DNA of 64,000 nt from Vallitalea sp. (GCA_025210515.1 JAOARM010000018.1:90839-154838); one strand, 5' to 3'; counted from the stretch's first letter, positions 19,895 to 29,724 are shown. Program-made: numbers and translations. The notes: generated by a model not told the origin, from the sequence alone.

Positions 19895-20530
19895 TTATAC
19901 TCTTTCAACTAATATTAATTCCACTTTTTTCTTAATTCTTTGTAACGCATTGTCAATTGATTTAACTGGTCTATCAAGATAGCCTGCAATCTCTACATAA
20001 CTTTTACCATCAACATAACTTTGAAGTACTTCTTTTTCGAATTTACTTAATCTCTCTGATAGCATATGCTCTATAATGCTTAGGTTTTCTTGACCAATTA
20101 ATAAATCTTCTGGATTAATTATTTTGGCTGAAGGCATTCTTTCAATTAAAGTAGTTTTGCCATTTTCTTCTTCATATGATGGTTTATTAAGTGAAATATA
20201 AGAATTAAGCGGAAGATGCTTCTGTCTAGTTGACGCTTTTACAGCTGATATCATCTGTCTTGTTACACATAAATCCGCAAAAGAATAAAAAGAAGAAGTC
20301 TTTTCTTTCTTAAAATCTCTAATTGCTTTAAATAGACCTATCATTCCTTCTTGAATAATATCATCTCTACTGGCTCCAATTAAGAAATATGTTTTCGCCT
20401 TCTTTTCAACAAGAACTTTAAACTTATTCATTAGGTAATCTAAAGCTTGATTATCTCCGTCTCTTACTAAATCCACAAGATTTTCATCTGAATATGCCTC
20501 GTAAGAATCATACCTTTTAATAGAATTCAT
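19895..20530 (-). CDS. sigH: RNA polymerase sporulation sigma factor SigH
   Basis: About 211 residues from MNSIKRYDSYEAYSDENLV; GGGGG lies 9 bp before this ATG, while an in-frame TTG three codons earlier overlaps that site. Region 2 reads GASRDDIIQEGMIGLFKAIRDF, followed by FADLCVTRQMISAVKASTRQ, which is close to B. subtilis SigH. Region 4 has LSKFEKEVLQSYVDGKSYVE and ends RIKKKVELILVERV. SigH directs early sporulation and stationary-phase genes, so it marks the host as a likely spore former. It follows yacP by 17 bp, the conserved order. Confidence 0.95.
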   Translation of the reverse strand: MNSIKRYDSYEAYSDENLVDLVRDGDNQALDYLMNKFKVLVEKKAKTYFLIGASRDDIIQEGMIGLFKAIRDFKKEKTSSFYSFADLCVTRQMISAVKASTRQKHLPLNSYISLNKPSYEEENGKTTLIERMPSAKIINPEDLLIGQENLSIIEHMLSERLSKFEKEVLQSYVDGKSYVEIAGYLDRPVKSIDNALQRIKKKVELILVERV

Positions 20531-20547
20531 ATGCTTCAACCCCCGTA

Positions 20548-21066
20548 TTATTTTCTACGAATCTTTTCCATCCAATCTATTATTTTCTTATCTAAATGTC
20601 CTTCTAGTCTATTATTATTTACCTGAGTTTTTTCAATATAATTAGTGCGAATAGACTTTTTCATATCATTTACTTCGTTTAATAGTTCTCTTGAAGAAAT
20701 TCTAGTAGCACCCTTACCTAAAATAATTATTTGCTCAAGATTATCAGAAGTAGCAACTCTAACTCTGTATTCTTCGCCAATTTCATGAACCACTTTTTCA
20801 ATATAGTGATCTGCTGTTTCAACTTCCTTAGTATAAACAACGCTTATATTATTGTACTCATATACTTTTCTTATTCCTTTTACTTTATGAGCATCAAAGA
20901 CAACAATAACTTCAACTTTCTTATATCCTTGATAATTAGACATTATTTCTAATAGCTTATCTCTTGCCCCTTCAAGGTTTTCTTCTTCTACAATTCGCTT
21001 GAGCTTGTCCCAAGCAAAAATAACATTGTAACCATCTACTAATAAAAATTCTCTTATCAAAATCAA
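20548..21066 (-). CDS. yacP: NYN-domain ribonuclease YacP (Rae1-like)
   Basis: About 170 residues. There is no ATG; a TTG with AAGGAAG upstream starts at 21066, and a second TTG two codons on is nearly as good. The NYN/PIN-like nuclease core shows FLLVDGYNVIFAWD, VIVVFDAHKVKG and ETADHYIEKVVHEIG, with the acidic metal ligands in place, and RVATSDNLEQIIILGKGATR. The B. subtilis member (Rae1) cuts mRNA on the ribosome. It is linked with rlmB and sigH in many Clostridia; here the linkage is interrupted by the c-di-GMP unit. Confidence 0.92.
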   Translation of the reverse strand: MILIREFLLVDGYNVIFAWDKLKRIVEEENLEGARDKLLEIMSNYQGYKKVEVIVVFDAHKVKGIRKVYEYNNISVVYTKEVETADHYIEKVVHEIGEEYRVRVATSDNLEQIIILGKGATRISSRELLNEVNDMKKSIRTNYIEKTQVNNNRLEGHLDKKIIDWMEKIRRK

Positions 21067-21199
21067 TCTTCCTTAATAATACTGAGTTTTGCTCAACATA
21101 TAATGTGAATCCAATTAGATTACATCTATTATTTATAAATAAGTTAAAACCAATCTTAAGTATACTATAATTAGTCATAATTGTAAATTGTTAATGAAT

Positions 21200-21237
21200 T
21201 CAAAAAAATAAATCCAGTAATATTACATACTGGATTT
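21200..21237 (-). terminator. Terminator after the c-di-GMP-riboswitch unit
   Basis: AAATCCAGTA/TACTGGATTT stem with an 8-nt loop and a T tract on the minus strand, just past the stop of the 119-residue gene. Confidence 0.8.
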
Positions 21238-21250
21238 ACTAGAATATATA

Positions 21251-21610
21251 TTATAAACTATTTATTATTTCTTCTGGAGTATCTACTAAATCAATTTTTT
21301 GTGAAAATTGTGATCCACCTAATCTTTTAACTTGAGACATAGCTATAACTGATCCAAGTTTTACAATATATCTTTTCTTAAATGGTGTATCCATGTATAA
21401 TTTAAGTGCGTTTGATAATACTTCCCCAACTTCTGGGTTAGATGTAATTTGTTTTCTTGAATCAATTAGGAAAACATATTCACTTGGATTAATTTTCTTT
21501 AAATTAGCTGAAAAATCTCTTATATACGCCTCAGCTTTGGCAGTATCAAACATTCCTTCTGTTGTTACATAAAATAATTTTTTTGTAGTGTTAATATCAA
21601 AAGTATACAT
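21251..21610 (-). CDS. Small STAS/SpoIIAA-like protein, function unknown
   Basis: This 119-residue soluble protein has an alternating strand/helix pattern: FDINTTKKLFYVTTEGMF, AEAYIRDFSANLKKI, YVFLIDSRKQI. That resembles SpoIIAA-like (STAS fold) proteins, which often bind partner proteins or lipids. It is the second gene of a unit whose leader holds a c-di-GMP riboswitch, so its job is probably tied to the motile/sessile switch. No catalytic motif is evident. A GAGG site precedes the ATG. Confidence 0.7.
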   Translation of the reverse strand: MYTFDINTTKKLFYVTTEGMFDTAKAEAYIRDFSANLKKINPSEYVFLIDSRKQITSNPEVGEVLSNALKLYMDTPFKKRYIVKLGSVIAMSQVKRLGGSQFSQKIDLVDTPEEIINSL

Positions 21611-21655
21611 TACTTTTCCTCCTAGTCATTTTTTTAAGTTATAGAGTAATAAACA

Positions 21656-22426
21656 TTAAATATTATACTCTTCGTCAAAAGCTTTGTATAAAACTCTACA
21701 ATCAGTAGATTGATCTGGAGATATTCCTTTAAAATGTTCAGTATCCGCGTACTTAGTAAGGATATGCTGATTATTACTATCATAAACTAAATCAAAACCA
21801 AAATACTTAGAAAAAATAATTTGAGATTTAATATTAGTAGCTTCTAGAAATATACCTTTATACCCTTTTTGTTTAGCATCTTCAATGCATATTCTTATTA
21901 AATCTTTTGATATTTCTTTTTTGAGTTTATCTGTTTTTACACCAATCATAAACATATGTACAAATTGTTTTTCCTCAACTATTTTATTTGTCTTTTCTTG
22001 AATAGTATTTATTAATCTTTCATCTAATTCATCAAGAACGTTACAAATTTTATTCATAGGTTCTAGATTATCTGTAAAAACTAGTGATTCTTCATTAGGA
22101 TTATAAGATTCACTTATAAAAGCTCCAATTACTTTATTTTGTTTTTTGTCTAATACTGCATAACAAAATCCATCAGCTACAATGTTTTTCATGTAAGCAT
22201 AAACAAATTCATTGAAATCTTCTGCAGACATTCCAACCGATTGTACCATTGGTTCAGATATTTTTTCACCTTTTACAGTTACACCAGCAAATGTTTGTGC
22301 AAGGCATTTAGCGGATTCTAGAATAATCTCTTCATCATCTTTACTTATACGTTTATACTGTAATTCTAAATTCAACTCTTCTAAACATCTTCTAATAACC
22401 ACCTCATCCAATTTTACATTCAACAT
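21656..22426 (-). CDS. GNAT-like acetyltransferase controlled by c-di-GMP
   Basis: This 256-residue protein has the features of a GNAT N-acetyltransferase: AYMKNIVADGFCYAVLDKKQNKVIGAFISE in the N-terminal half, a strand with HMFMIGVKTDKLKKEISKDL near residues 160-180, and YKGIFLEATNIKSQIIFSKYFGFDLVY near 200-225, the usual helix-strand end of the fold. The acetyl acceptor is not apparent. It is the first gene after the riboswitch, with GAGGGGAGG before the ATG, and is transcribed with the STAS-like gene 45 bp downstream. Confidence 0.72.
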   Translation of the reverse strand: MLNVKLDEVVIRRCLEELNLELQYKRISKDDEEIILESAKCLAQTFAGVTVKGEKISEPMVQSVGMSAEDFNEFVYAYMKNIVADGFCYAVLDKKQNKVIGAFISESYNPNEESLVFTDNLEPMNKICNVLDELDERLINTIQEKTNKIVEEKQFVHMFMIGVKTDKLKKEISKDLIRICIEDAKQKGYKGIFLEATNIKSQIIFSKYFGFDLVYDSNNQHILTKYADTEHFKGISPDQSTDCRVLYKAFDEEYNI

Positions 22427-22479
22427 ATGACTTCCTCCCCTCTAAACAATTAGTACTTCTTGTCCATCTTTACTTTTTC

Positions 22480-22592
22480 GTTACCAGAGTATTAATATAT
22501 TCAAATTTATGGCAACTGGCAATCATAGAATAAATAATATTCCTTAGATCCTAAGTTTTGCGTCCTTATTTTTCAATAAGTTTGCTTTTGAC
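22480..22592 (-). promoter_or_regulatory. Cyclic di-GMP-I (GEMM) riboswitch
   Basis: On the minus strand the aptamer (22509-22592) has every landmark: GCAAAC, hairpin CTTATT-GAAA-AATAAG with its GNRA loop, GGACGCAAA, the tetraloop receptor around CTTAGGATCTAAG, and the closing GATTGCCAGTTGCC. Downstream TGGTAAC (22480-22486) can pair with the aptamer's GTTGCCA (22510-22516), giving an obvious competing helix. No T-tailed terminator follows before the GAGGGGAGG site, so a translational switch is likely. Confidence 0.93.
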
Positions 22593-22619
22593 ATAATACT
22601 ATATTTAACATTTGAACCA

Positions 22620-22648
22620 ATTATATCATAAACCGATAAAATCTTCAA
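22620..22648 (-). promoter_or_regulatory. Promoter of the c-di-GMP riboswitch unit
   Basis: -35 TTGAAG (22643-22648), 17 bp, -10 TATAAT (22620-22625) on the minus strand, placing the transcription start about 20 nt before the aptamer. Confidence 0.75.
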
Positions 22649-22752
22649 TTTATTTTTGTTTTTCTACTTAAACACGTTTATCACTACTTATATTTTTTGT
22701 TTTATTTTAATTTGACATTATACAATAATGAATTAAAGGGTTATATGTATAT

Positions 22753-22783
22753 AAAAAAAATAAAGGCATATTACATACCTTTA
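22753..22783 (-). terminator. Terminator after rlmB
   Basis: TAAAGGTAT/ATGCCTTTA stem followed by seven or more T on the minus strand, about 90 bp beyond the rlmB stop. Confidence 0.75.
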
Positions 22784-22872
22784 TATCATGTTTAATATTA
22801 ATATATTACTATTTATTTGTAATGATTTAAGACTTTGAAATCATTATCCTTGGTAATATAGTCATATAATTA

Positions 22873-23616
22873 TCATTTATATTCTCTTTGTCTAACTGCC
22901 TCATATGTTAATATCCCTGTTGCTACAGAAGCATTAAGTGAAGTAATATCACCTTTCATTGGTATATTAACTATAAAATCACATTTTTCTTTTACGATTC
23001 TAGATACTCCTTCTCCTTCTGAACCAATAACTAAGGCAAGAGATCCTTTTAAATCCACGTTATACATTAACTCTCCATCCATATCAGCACATGCAATCCA
23101 GAAGCCTTGTTTTTTCAATTCATCAATTGTTCTTGCAACATTAGTTACTCTTGCTACCTTTGTATATTCTATTGCACCTGCCGAAGTTTTTGCAACAGTT
23201 GCTGTTAATCCTACCGCTCTTCTTTTAGGAATAATTACTCCGTGGACACCAGCTATGTTTGCTGTTCTTAAAATTGCACCAAGATTATGTGGATCTTCTA
23301 TACTATCAAGAATAATAACAAAAGGGGCTTCATTTTTTTCATTTGCAACATTAATAATATCTTTCACCTCAACATAATTATATGCAGCTGCATAAGCAAC
23401 AACCCCTTGATGTTTATTGCCAGATGAGATCTCATTTAATTTATCTTTACTTACGAATTTAACTAAAATATTCTTTTTTCTAGCTTCAGCTATTATACTT
23501 TTTAATGGACCATCATGTCTTGAGTCTATAACAAATAGTTTGTCAATACTTCTATTGGCTTTTAACGCCTCCATTACAGCATTACGCCCTTCTAATATTA
23601 AATCAGTATTTTCCAT
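22873..23616 (-). CDS. rlmB: 23S rRNA 2'-O-ribose methyltransferase RlmB (TrmH family)
   Basis: This 247-residue SPOUT-fold methyltransferase begins ILEGRNAVMEALKANRSIDK and carries the three TrmH motifs: ILDSIEDPHNLGAILRTAN, LVIGSEGEGVSRIV and IPMKGDITSLNASVATGILTYE. It methylates a guanosine of the 23S peptidyl-transferase region. It closes the cysE-cysS-mrnC-flippase-rlmB run. Confidence 0.96.
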   Translation of the reverse strand: MENTDLILEGRNAVMEALKANRSIDKLFVIDSRHDGPLKSIIAEARKKNILVKFVSKDKLNEISSGNKHQGVVAYAAAYNYVEVKDIINVANEKNEAPFVIILDSIEDPHNLGAILRTANIAGVHGVIIPKRRAVGLTATVAKTSAGAIEYTKVARVTNVARTIDELKKQGFWIACADMDGELMYNVDLKGSLALVIGSEGEGVSRIVKEKCDFIVNIPMKGDITSLNASVATGILTYEAVRQREYK

Positions 23617-23646
23617 TTAGTTTTCCTTTCTATAGTTGTTAGAGAT

Positions 23647-25236
23647 TTATATTAATTTTAATTTTTTAAGTTTCGAAACAATACTTTCATGATAAGGTAT
23701 AAAAACGAAATCTTCTTCTCTCAGAGTTTTTGTAATAATTAACATTAAACCATATATTACTATACCAGTAATGATACTAATTAATGTAGATAATGTATTA
23801 CTATTAATTATATTATGAACGCCAGAGTAAACAAAAAATACGCTTATTCCCATTATTATAGTAGATATCATTGGTTTTAATACAACTTTTAATATATCTA
23901 TTCTAAAATTAGTTGCTCTCTTTATAATAATATAGTTTATTAATACATATATAGCATAATAACATATAGATCCTATTACTGCACCCATTAGTTGTAATTC
24001 ACTTGCAATTAGATAATAATTAATAATATATTTAATTATTACACTTACAAAAAGTGATACCAAAGGAATATAGTATTTACCCATTCCCTGTAAAATTGCT
24101 GCTAATGCCTGTCCTATTATTATTAATACTAAGCAAATACCAAGTAACATTAAATACTCATGCCCAGCAGATGTATGATATAACATATTCATCAATGGTT
24201 CAGATAGGATTATAATCCCTATAGCTGCAGGAAGTGCAAGTAATAAAGAAAATCTAATACATATTACAATTTTATTTATTAAATCCTCATAATTGTTTTT
24301 AGCAACTGCAATTGATATAGCAGGTACAATAGTTATCATTAAAGCTAAACTAATCGTTAACGGAACATTAATAATAGTAAATGCATAACCTAATTGTCCC
24401 ATCATCTTATTAGCCACATCTTTATTAATTGTTGTAAGTCTTTTAAAAACTGTATTAGAATCTATTACTCTCATTATAGAATAACTAGCAGAAGCAATCG
24501 TTATAGGAATTGCCACCCTTATAATATTTCTTGTTACAGTTATAAACTTTACTCTATCTCTTAGTTTTCTTTCCCTATTAAGCTTAATACTATTTTTATG
24601 CTTAAAATAGTATATATTTATATACACTGCGGATAATAAAAATCCAAGAGTAGTACCTATTGCAGCTCCACCTACAGCAAATGAAACACTATAATTTGAT
24701 TTAACTAGTAAATAAGTAATTGATATTCCTAGTATTACTTTTGTTACATTTTCAATAATTTGCGTTAATGCCGTAGGAAGCATTTTTTGCATTCCTTGAA
24801 AATATCCTTTATATGTTCCAGTAATAGATATGAAAATAGGTGATAGTGATAGCCCGCGAATTACATACTTAGTTTCGCTTTTCCATTCCCATCTTTCTAT
24901 CATAAAATTCGCTCCAAAAAACATAAACATACTAATAATAACACCCATTATAACTATTACATATCTAGAATACTTAAATATGTTATTAGCATTATAATAA
25001 TCATCATTAGCTATTTTTTCAGAAGTGAGTTTAGATATAGCATTAGGTATACCTATTAATAAAGCTGATACAAGCAACGAGTATATAGGGTATACTGTTT
25101 CATAATATCCCATACCTTCTTGGCCAACTAATCTAGCTAAAGGAATTCTATACAATGCACTAAATATTTTGGCAATCATTCCAGCAAATGATAGAAGCAT
25201 TGCTCCCTTTACTAATTTATTAGTTTGCTCTGTCAT
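23647..25236 (-). CDS. MOP-superfamily polysaccharide/lipid flippase (SpoVB/MurJ-like)
   Basis: This 529-residue integral membrane protein has about 14 spans. The N-terminus GAMLLSFAGMIAKIFSALYRIPLARLVG and the MGYYETVYPIY block are typical of SpoVB/YtgP polysaccharide biosynthesis proteins, which flip lipid-linked cell-wall or cortex precursors. It begins inside the mrnC gene (17-bp overlap), so it is translationally coupled. Whether it serves vegetative wall or spore cortex cannot be told. Confidence 0.9.
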   Translation of the reverse strand: MTEQTNKLVKGAMLLSFAGMIAKIFSALYRIPLARLVGQEGMGYYETVYPIYSLLVSALLIGIPNAISKLTSEKIANDDYYNANNIFKYSRYVIVIMGVIISMFMFFGANFMIERWEWKSETKYVIRGLSLSPIFISITGTYKGYFQGMQKMLPTALTQIIENVTKVILGISITYLLVKSNYSVSFAVGGAAIGTTLGFLLSAVYINIYYFKHKNSIKLNRERKLRDRVKFITVTRNIIRVAIPITIASASYSIMRVIDSNTVFKRLTTINKDVANKMMGQLGYAFTIINVPLTISLALMITIVPAISIAVAKNNYEDLINKIVICIRFSLLLALPAAIGIIILSEPLMNMLYHTSAGHEYLMLLGICLVLIIIGQALAAILQGMGKYYIPLVSLFVSVIIKYIINYYLIASELQLMGAVIGSICYYAIYVLINYIIIKRATNFRIDILKVVLKPMISTIIMGISVFFVYSGVHNIINSNTLSTLISIITGIVIYGLMLIITKTLREEDFVFIPYHESIVSKLKKLKLI

Positions 25237-25648
25237 GTTCTACTCCTTCTACAACTAATTCGATAATTCTTTCAAATCTATTTTCCAAAAACAAAAATCC
25301 AATAAGAGCTTCAAAACCAGTTGCAACTTTATATTCTATTAAATCTGCATTTTTAGGAACTGTGCCTGACTTAGCATTTCTTCCTCTTTTAAATATACTC
25401 ATTTCTTCTTCAGTTAGTATATTCTGTATTTTCCTAAAAGTATTGGCTTGAGCAGATGCTTTTACATAACTACTTGTTCTTCGGTGTAATTTATTAACTG
25501 GTGCATTTCCATCTCCTACTACCTTTGATTTTATTATTAAATCAAATACACTATCTCCAATATACGCAAGTACCAAAGGAGAATATTGTCTAGGATTAAC
25601 CTCTTTTATATCTAGGCTTTTTCTAAAATAGTGTATAAAATCTTCCAT
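25220..25648 (-). CDS. mrnC: Mini-ribonuclease III
   Basis: This 142-residue RNase III catalytic domain lacks the double-stranded-RNA-binding domain. LAYIGDSVFDLIIKSKVV carries the catalytic Asp, VNKLHRRTSSYVKASAQA follows, and EYKVATGFEALIGFLFLE is the second acidic motif. Mini-III trims 23S rRNA ends. Location directly after cysS is the conserved Firmicute order. Confidence 0.96.
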   Translation of the reverse strand: MEDFIHYFRKSLDIKEVNPRQYSPLVLAYIGDSVFDLIIKSKVVGDGNAPVNKLHRRTSSYVKASAQANTFRKIQNILTEEEMSIFKRGRNAKSGTVPKNADLIEYKVATGFEALIGFLFLENRFERIIELVVEGVEHDRAN

Positions 25649-25663
25649 TAATTCAATTCCTTT

Positions 25664-27061
25664 CTATCCTCTGTGCCAACGGACACCTTCTCTAGTATCT
25701 TTAAGGATAATTCCTTTGTTTTTCAAATCATCTCTAATTTTATCTGCTAAAGCAAAATCTTTATTTTTACGAGCTTCTTGTCTATCATTAATTAACTGTT
25801 CTATTTCTTTATCAAGAATTTCTTCTTTCTTTTTACTAACAATACCTAGTATACCACATAGTTCATCTATTATGGCAACTATATTTTCAATAAGACTTTT
25901 AGGAGATCCTGCACTTATATTTATATTAGCAAATTTAACAAGTTCAAATATTGCTGTAATTGCATCAGCAGTATTAAAATCATCGTCCATAGCAGCTTCA
26001 AATTTTTCTTTATATTTATTTACATCTTTTAAGTGTTGAGATTCTATTTCGTTAAGCTGTCTTTCTTCTGCATTTCCTAGGAAATATTCCAAGTTATCTC
26101 TTCCTGTTTGAATTCTTTCTAATCCATTAGCAGCTGCCTGAATCAATTCTCTACTAAAATTAATTGGACTTCTATAATGAGCATTAAGCATAAAAAATCT
26201 AATTATATCATAAGAAAAATCATCTACAATCTCTCTTACTGTAAAAAAGTTACCATCAGATTTTGACATTTTTTTGTTATCTACATTAATGAATCCATTA
26301 TGCATCCAATATTTTACGAATTCTTTTCCATTTGCTGCTTCACTCTGTGCAATTTCATTCTCATGATGTGGGAAAATTAGGTCAACCCCTCCAGCATGAA
26401 TATCTATACTGTCTCCTAGATATTTTTTAGCCATAACCGAACACTCAATATGCCATCCTGGTCTTCCTTCTCCCCAAGGAGATTTCCATGCAGGCTCTCC
26501 TTCTTTCTTAGGTTTCCACAAAACAAAATCCATAGGATTTCTTTTTTCATCATCTACTGCAATTCTTGCACCAGCTTCTAAATCATCTTGATTCTTATTT
26601 GATAATTTCCCATATGACTCAAATTTACGAGTTTCAAAATATACACTACCATTAACAGCGTAAGCATATTCTTTTTCTATTAATTGTTTTATCATATCTA
26701 TCATTCCATTAATTTCTTCTGTAGCTTTTGGATAAATAGTTGCTGGCTTAACATTAAGCCCATTAGAATCAATCATAAACTCTTTCATATATTCACTTGA
26801 AATTTCACTGTATTTTACACCTTGTTCATTAGCTTTTTTAATTATTTTATCGTCAATATCTGTGAAGTTAGACACAAACTCAACTTCATAGTTCTTATGT
26901 TCAAAATATCTTCTAATAGTGTCAAATACAATAAGAGGTCTTGCATTACCTATATGAATGTAATTGTATACAGTAGGACCACATACATACATTTTCACTT
27001 TTCCTTCTTCTATTGAATTAAATATTTCTTTTTGATTAGTTAGTGTATTATAGATTTTCAT
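25664..27061 (-). CDS. cysS: Cysteinyl-tRNA synthetase
   Basis: About 465 residues from MKIYNTLTNQKEIF; an in-frame start seven codons earlier is inside the AAAGGAT ribosome site region. Class I signature HIGN (YNYIHIGNARPLIVFDT), the zinc ligands CGPTVYN and WHIECSVMA with HHENEIAQSEA, and KMSKSDGN are all present. It charges tRNA-Cys and is under the T-box leader together with cysE, which matches supply of cysteine to its use. Confidence 0.97.
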   Translation of the reverse strand: MKIYNTLTNQKEIFNSIEEGKVKMYVCGPTVYNYIHIGNARPLIVFDTIRRYFEHKNYEVEFVSNFTDIDDKIIKKANEQGVKYSEISSEYMKEFMIDSNGLNVKPATIYPKATEEINGMIDMIKQLIEKEYAYAVNGSVYFETRKFESYGKLSNKNQDDLEAGARIAVDDEKRNPMDFVLWKPKKEGEPAWKSPWGEGRPGWHIECSVMAKKYLGDSIDIHAGGVDLIFPHHENEIAQSEAANGKEFVKYWMHNGFINVDNKKMSKSDGNFFTVREIVDDFSYDIIRFFMLNAHYRSPINFSRELIQAAANGLERIQTGRDNLEYFLGNAEERQLNEIESQHLKDVNKYKEKFEAAMDDDFNTADAITAIFELVKFANINISAGSPKSLIENIVAIIDELCGILGIVSKKKEEILDKEIEQLINDRQEARKNKDFALADKIRDDLKNKGIILKDTREGVRWHRG

Positions 27062-27140
27062 ACTATTTTTATCCTTTCTCAATAAAATTAATTTATATTT
27101 ATAATGTGTCTCAGTTATTTATAGGTAAATGTAATATTAC

Positions 27141-27815
27141 TTATTTCTTTTTGAATAAATGGAAATAATCTTCTGGTGGAATTTCATCTACTTTTTGCTC
27201 TAATACTTCAATTCTAGTTAGAAGTTTACACATTTCCATTTTCACAGGGTCTGGAAGATGAATTTGGTCTAGTGTTTTACAAGGGCATACTTTCTGATTA
27301 TTTCTTCTAACTACTCTTCCCGGTATACCAACTACTGTACAATTTGGCGGTACTTCGTTAAGTACTACTGAGCCTGCTCCAATTCTAGAGTTATCTCCAA
27401 CTTTAAATGAACCTAATATTTTAGCACCAGCACTTATCATAACATTATTTCCTATAGTTGGATGTCTTTTCCCATGTTCTTTACCTGTTCCTCCTAATGT
27501 AACTCCTTGATATAGAGTAACATTATCTCCTATTTCACAAGTTTCTCCTATAACTACTCCGTATCCATGATCAATAAATAAATTTTTCCCAATTGTCGCA
27601 CCAGGATGAATTTCTATGCCTGTTTTTCTAACTGCTCTCTGAGAAATCCATCTTGCTAAAAAATAGTGTTTTCGTATAAATAACCAATGGGATAGTCTAT
27701 ATTTCATTATTGCACGAAAACTAGGATATAAAAATACTTCAGATGTTGTTTTTATAGCCGGATCTCTTTCTTTAATAACTTTAATTTCATCTTTAATAAA
27801 TTTAATTAATCCCAT
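27141..27815 (-). CDS. cysE: Serine O-acetyltransferase
   Basis: This 224-residue member of the EpsC/CysE family makes O-acetylserine, the carbon skeleton for cysteine. A helical N-terminus leads to a left-handed beta-helix of hexapeptides: [58 protein letters not shown], with the catalytic His residues in the DHG and GKRHP segments. It is the first gene after the T-box leader and starts with AAGGAGTG before the ATG. Confidence 0.95.
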   Translation of the reverse strand: MGLIKFIKDEIKVIKERDPAIKTTSEVFLYPSFRAIMKYRLSHWLFIRKHYFLARWISQRAVRKTGIEIHPGATIGKNLFIDHGYGVVIGETCEIGDNVTLYQGVTLGGTGKEHGKRHPTIGNNVMISAGAKILGSFKVGDNSRIGAGSVVLNEVPPNCTVVGIPGRVVRRNNQKVCPCKTLDQIHLPDPVKMEMCKLLTRIEVLEQKVDEIPPEDYFHLFKKK

Positions 27816-27860
27816 AATATCACTCCTTATTCAGCTTTATTTATTTACAGAAACAATAAA

Positions 27861-28110
27861 AAACTCCATCTCTACAAAATGTAAGAGACGAAGTTATTCC
27901 GCGGTTCCACTCTTTTTGAATAATTAATATTCCAGCTTCAATCTGCATAACGGACAGCACCGTGATTAGTTAGTATTATTATTTTCACTAATCAAGCTCA
28001 AGGACGCACTTCATTTAACTTTCTCTAGGGAATGCTCTCAGCCGATGACACTCCTTCTCTTTTAGATTCCATCAAATTACTCTTTCCTGTCAATGCTTTT
28101 TGTATATTAA
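27861..28110 (-). promoter_or_regulatory. T-box leader, probably tRNA-Cys responsive
   Basis: On the minus strand the T-box word AGAGTGGAACCGCGG (27900-27914) precedes a terminator (27861-27898, AACTTCGTCTCTTAC against GTAGAGATGGAGTT, then six T). Stem I starts at GACAGGAAAGAGTA. Its 3' side carries GAAGTGCGTCC, where TGC (28006-28008) is the likely specifier, a Cys codon. That matches the cysE-cysS genes downstream. Uncharged tRNA-Cys should favour the antiterminator. Confidence 0.93.
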
Positions 28111-28147
28111 TATTATTATATGCATCATACTAATTTTTGATATTTTT

Positions 28148-28176
28148 ATAATATATTAACATATAAAAATAGTCAA
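28148..28176 (-). promoter_or_regulatory. Promoter of the T-box cys operon
   Basis: -35 TTGACT (28171-28176), 17 bp, -10 TATTAT (28148-28153) on the minus strand, shortly before stem I of the T-box. Confidence 0.75.
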
Positions 28177-28365
28177 GGATAATTTTATTATTAACATATG
28201 CTATACGATATAACTAATAATAAAAAATAACAAGATGCTAAAACTTTCTATTATAAGTTAGAAATTTTAATTATTATATTCTTCTTCATTAATAGCAAAT
28301 TATAATATCAATAAATTATTTACCAAGTTAATATAGGTTATAAAATAAGCCAACTTAAAATTGTA

Positions 28366-29724
28366 CTATATTGAATATTCAAACATTTCCATCGCTCCTT
28401 CATACTTAAGCTGTTCTCTTGCAATGTATACAGAAATAATACCTACTATTATCTGTCCAATAACTAATCCTAATATCATTACAGAAAAGGAGAATTTTGA
28501 ACCTAAATAAAGCAAAGGTATCATAAATATAACTGTTCCACCACCATTAATAACTAAGCTCCATGTAGCCTTACCCACTGAATTTAATGCCTGACAATTC
28601 CAGCTGTATAAGTTCAAACCAATAGCTCCTATCATTAAAATTCTTATATACCTAACTGTATAGGTTATAACATCTGCATCTTTAGTAAATAATTTAATAG
28701 TAGGTTCTGCAATTACTGTCATTATTGTCATTATTATTATTCCTAATAATATTGCATGTTTGTTAATTAGTTTTCTTGTATGACTAACTCTATCTATACA
28801 CTTTGCACCCCAATTTTGTCCAATAACAGGAACAAGACTAGTCCCTATAGCTTGTGTAACAATATATGCAAAACCTTCAATTCTACTCCCTACTGCTATT
28901 GCTGCTACAGCTACTACACCCCCAGTAGATGCTGCTTGAGAAGTTAACATACTTCTTAATAGCTGTGGAAATATAGCAATGCAAATTGCTGGTATCCCTA
29001 CACATAAAATGTTTTTCCAAGATTCAGTTATCTCATTAAATTTGGGAATTTTAAATTCTATTAATTTATGATGTGAATGTACAAAATATAAAGTAGTTAA
29101 CATACCACCGAATCTAGATATCACAGTTGCAATTGCGGCTCCTTTTACTCCTAGAGCAGGAAATCCAAACCATCCAAAAATTAATATGGGATCTAAAATT
29201 ATATTCATAACTGCACACACACTCATTACAATAAAAGGTCTAAAAGTGTCACCTACCGCTCTCATAGAGGCATCACTAATTGGTGGCATTAACACTACAA
29301 CAGAGCAAGAATACCACACAATCATATACTCCTTAACAATTGGTAATGTTAATTCATCAGCTCCTAATAATGGAAATACTATATCCATTGTTAATATTCC
29401 AATTACAGAGAAAAGCAAAACAACTATAATGGATAATAGGATGCCATCTGTGGCAGTACGTTTCATTAAATATCTATCATTTTTTCCTGCTGCTCTTGAT
29501 AATACAGAAGCAGCACCAGCACTGATACCCATTGCAATTGCACTAGCTAACATCACTATAGGAAAAGTAAATCCCATCGCTGCAAGTGATTCTGTTCCAA
29601 GTTTACCTACAAAATAAGTATCTGTAATGTTAAACATAGTAAACATTAACCCTCCCCCTATACCAGGAAGTGCTAATTTGATTAAATGTTTGTCTATATC
29701 ACCTTTAGTTAAATCTATCATCAT
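28366..29724 (-). CDS. MATE-family multidrug efflux transporter
   Basis: This 452-residue protein has twelve predicted spans in two homologous halves. LALPGIGGGLMFTMFNITDTYFVGKLG opens it, and AMGISAGAASVLSRAAGKND and GQNWGAKCIDRV are MATE core blocks. It exports organic cations or drugs with Na+ or H+. The promoter carries a MerR-type operator, and the MerR gene lies just upstream on the same strand, so export is probably induced by a substrate that this regulator binds. Confidence 0.94.
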   Translation of the reverse strand: MMIDLTKGDIDKHLIKLALPGIGGGLMFTMFNITDTYFVGKLGTESLAAMGFTFPIVMLASAIAMGISAGAASVLSRAAGKNDRYLMKRTATDGILLSIIVVLLFSVIGILTMDIVFPLLGADELTLPIVKEYMIVWYSCSVVVLMPPISDASMRAVGDTFRPFIVMSVCAVMNIILDPILIFGWFGFPALGVKGAAIATVISRFGGMLTTLYFVHSHHKLIEFKIPKFNEITESWKNILCVGIPAICIAIFPQLLRSMLTSQAASTGGVVAVAAIAVGSRIEGFAYIVTQAIGTSLVPVIGQNWGAKCIDRVSHTRKLINKHAILLGIIIMTIMTVIAEPTIKLFTKDADVITYTVRYIRILMIGAIGLNLYSWNCQALNSVGKATWSLVINGGGTVIFMIPLLYLGSKFSFSVMILGLVIGQIIVGIISVYIAREQLKYEGAMEMFEYSI

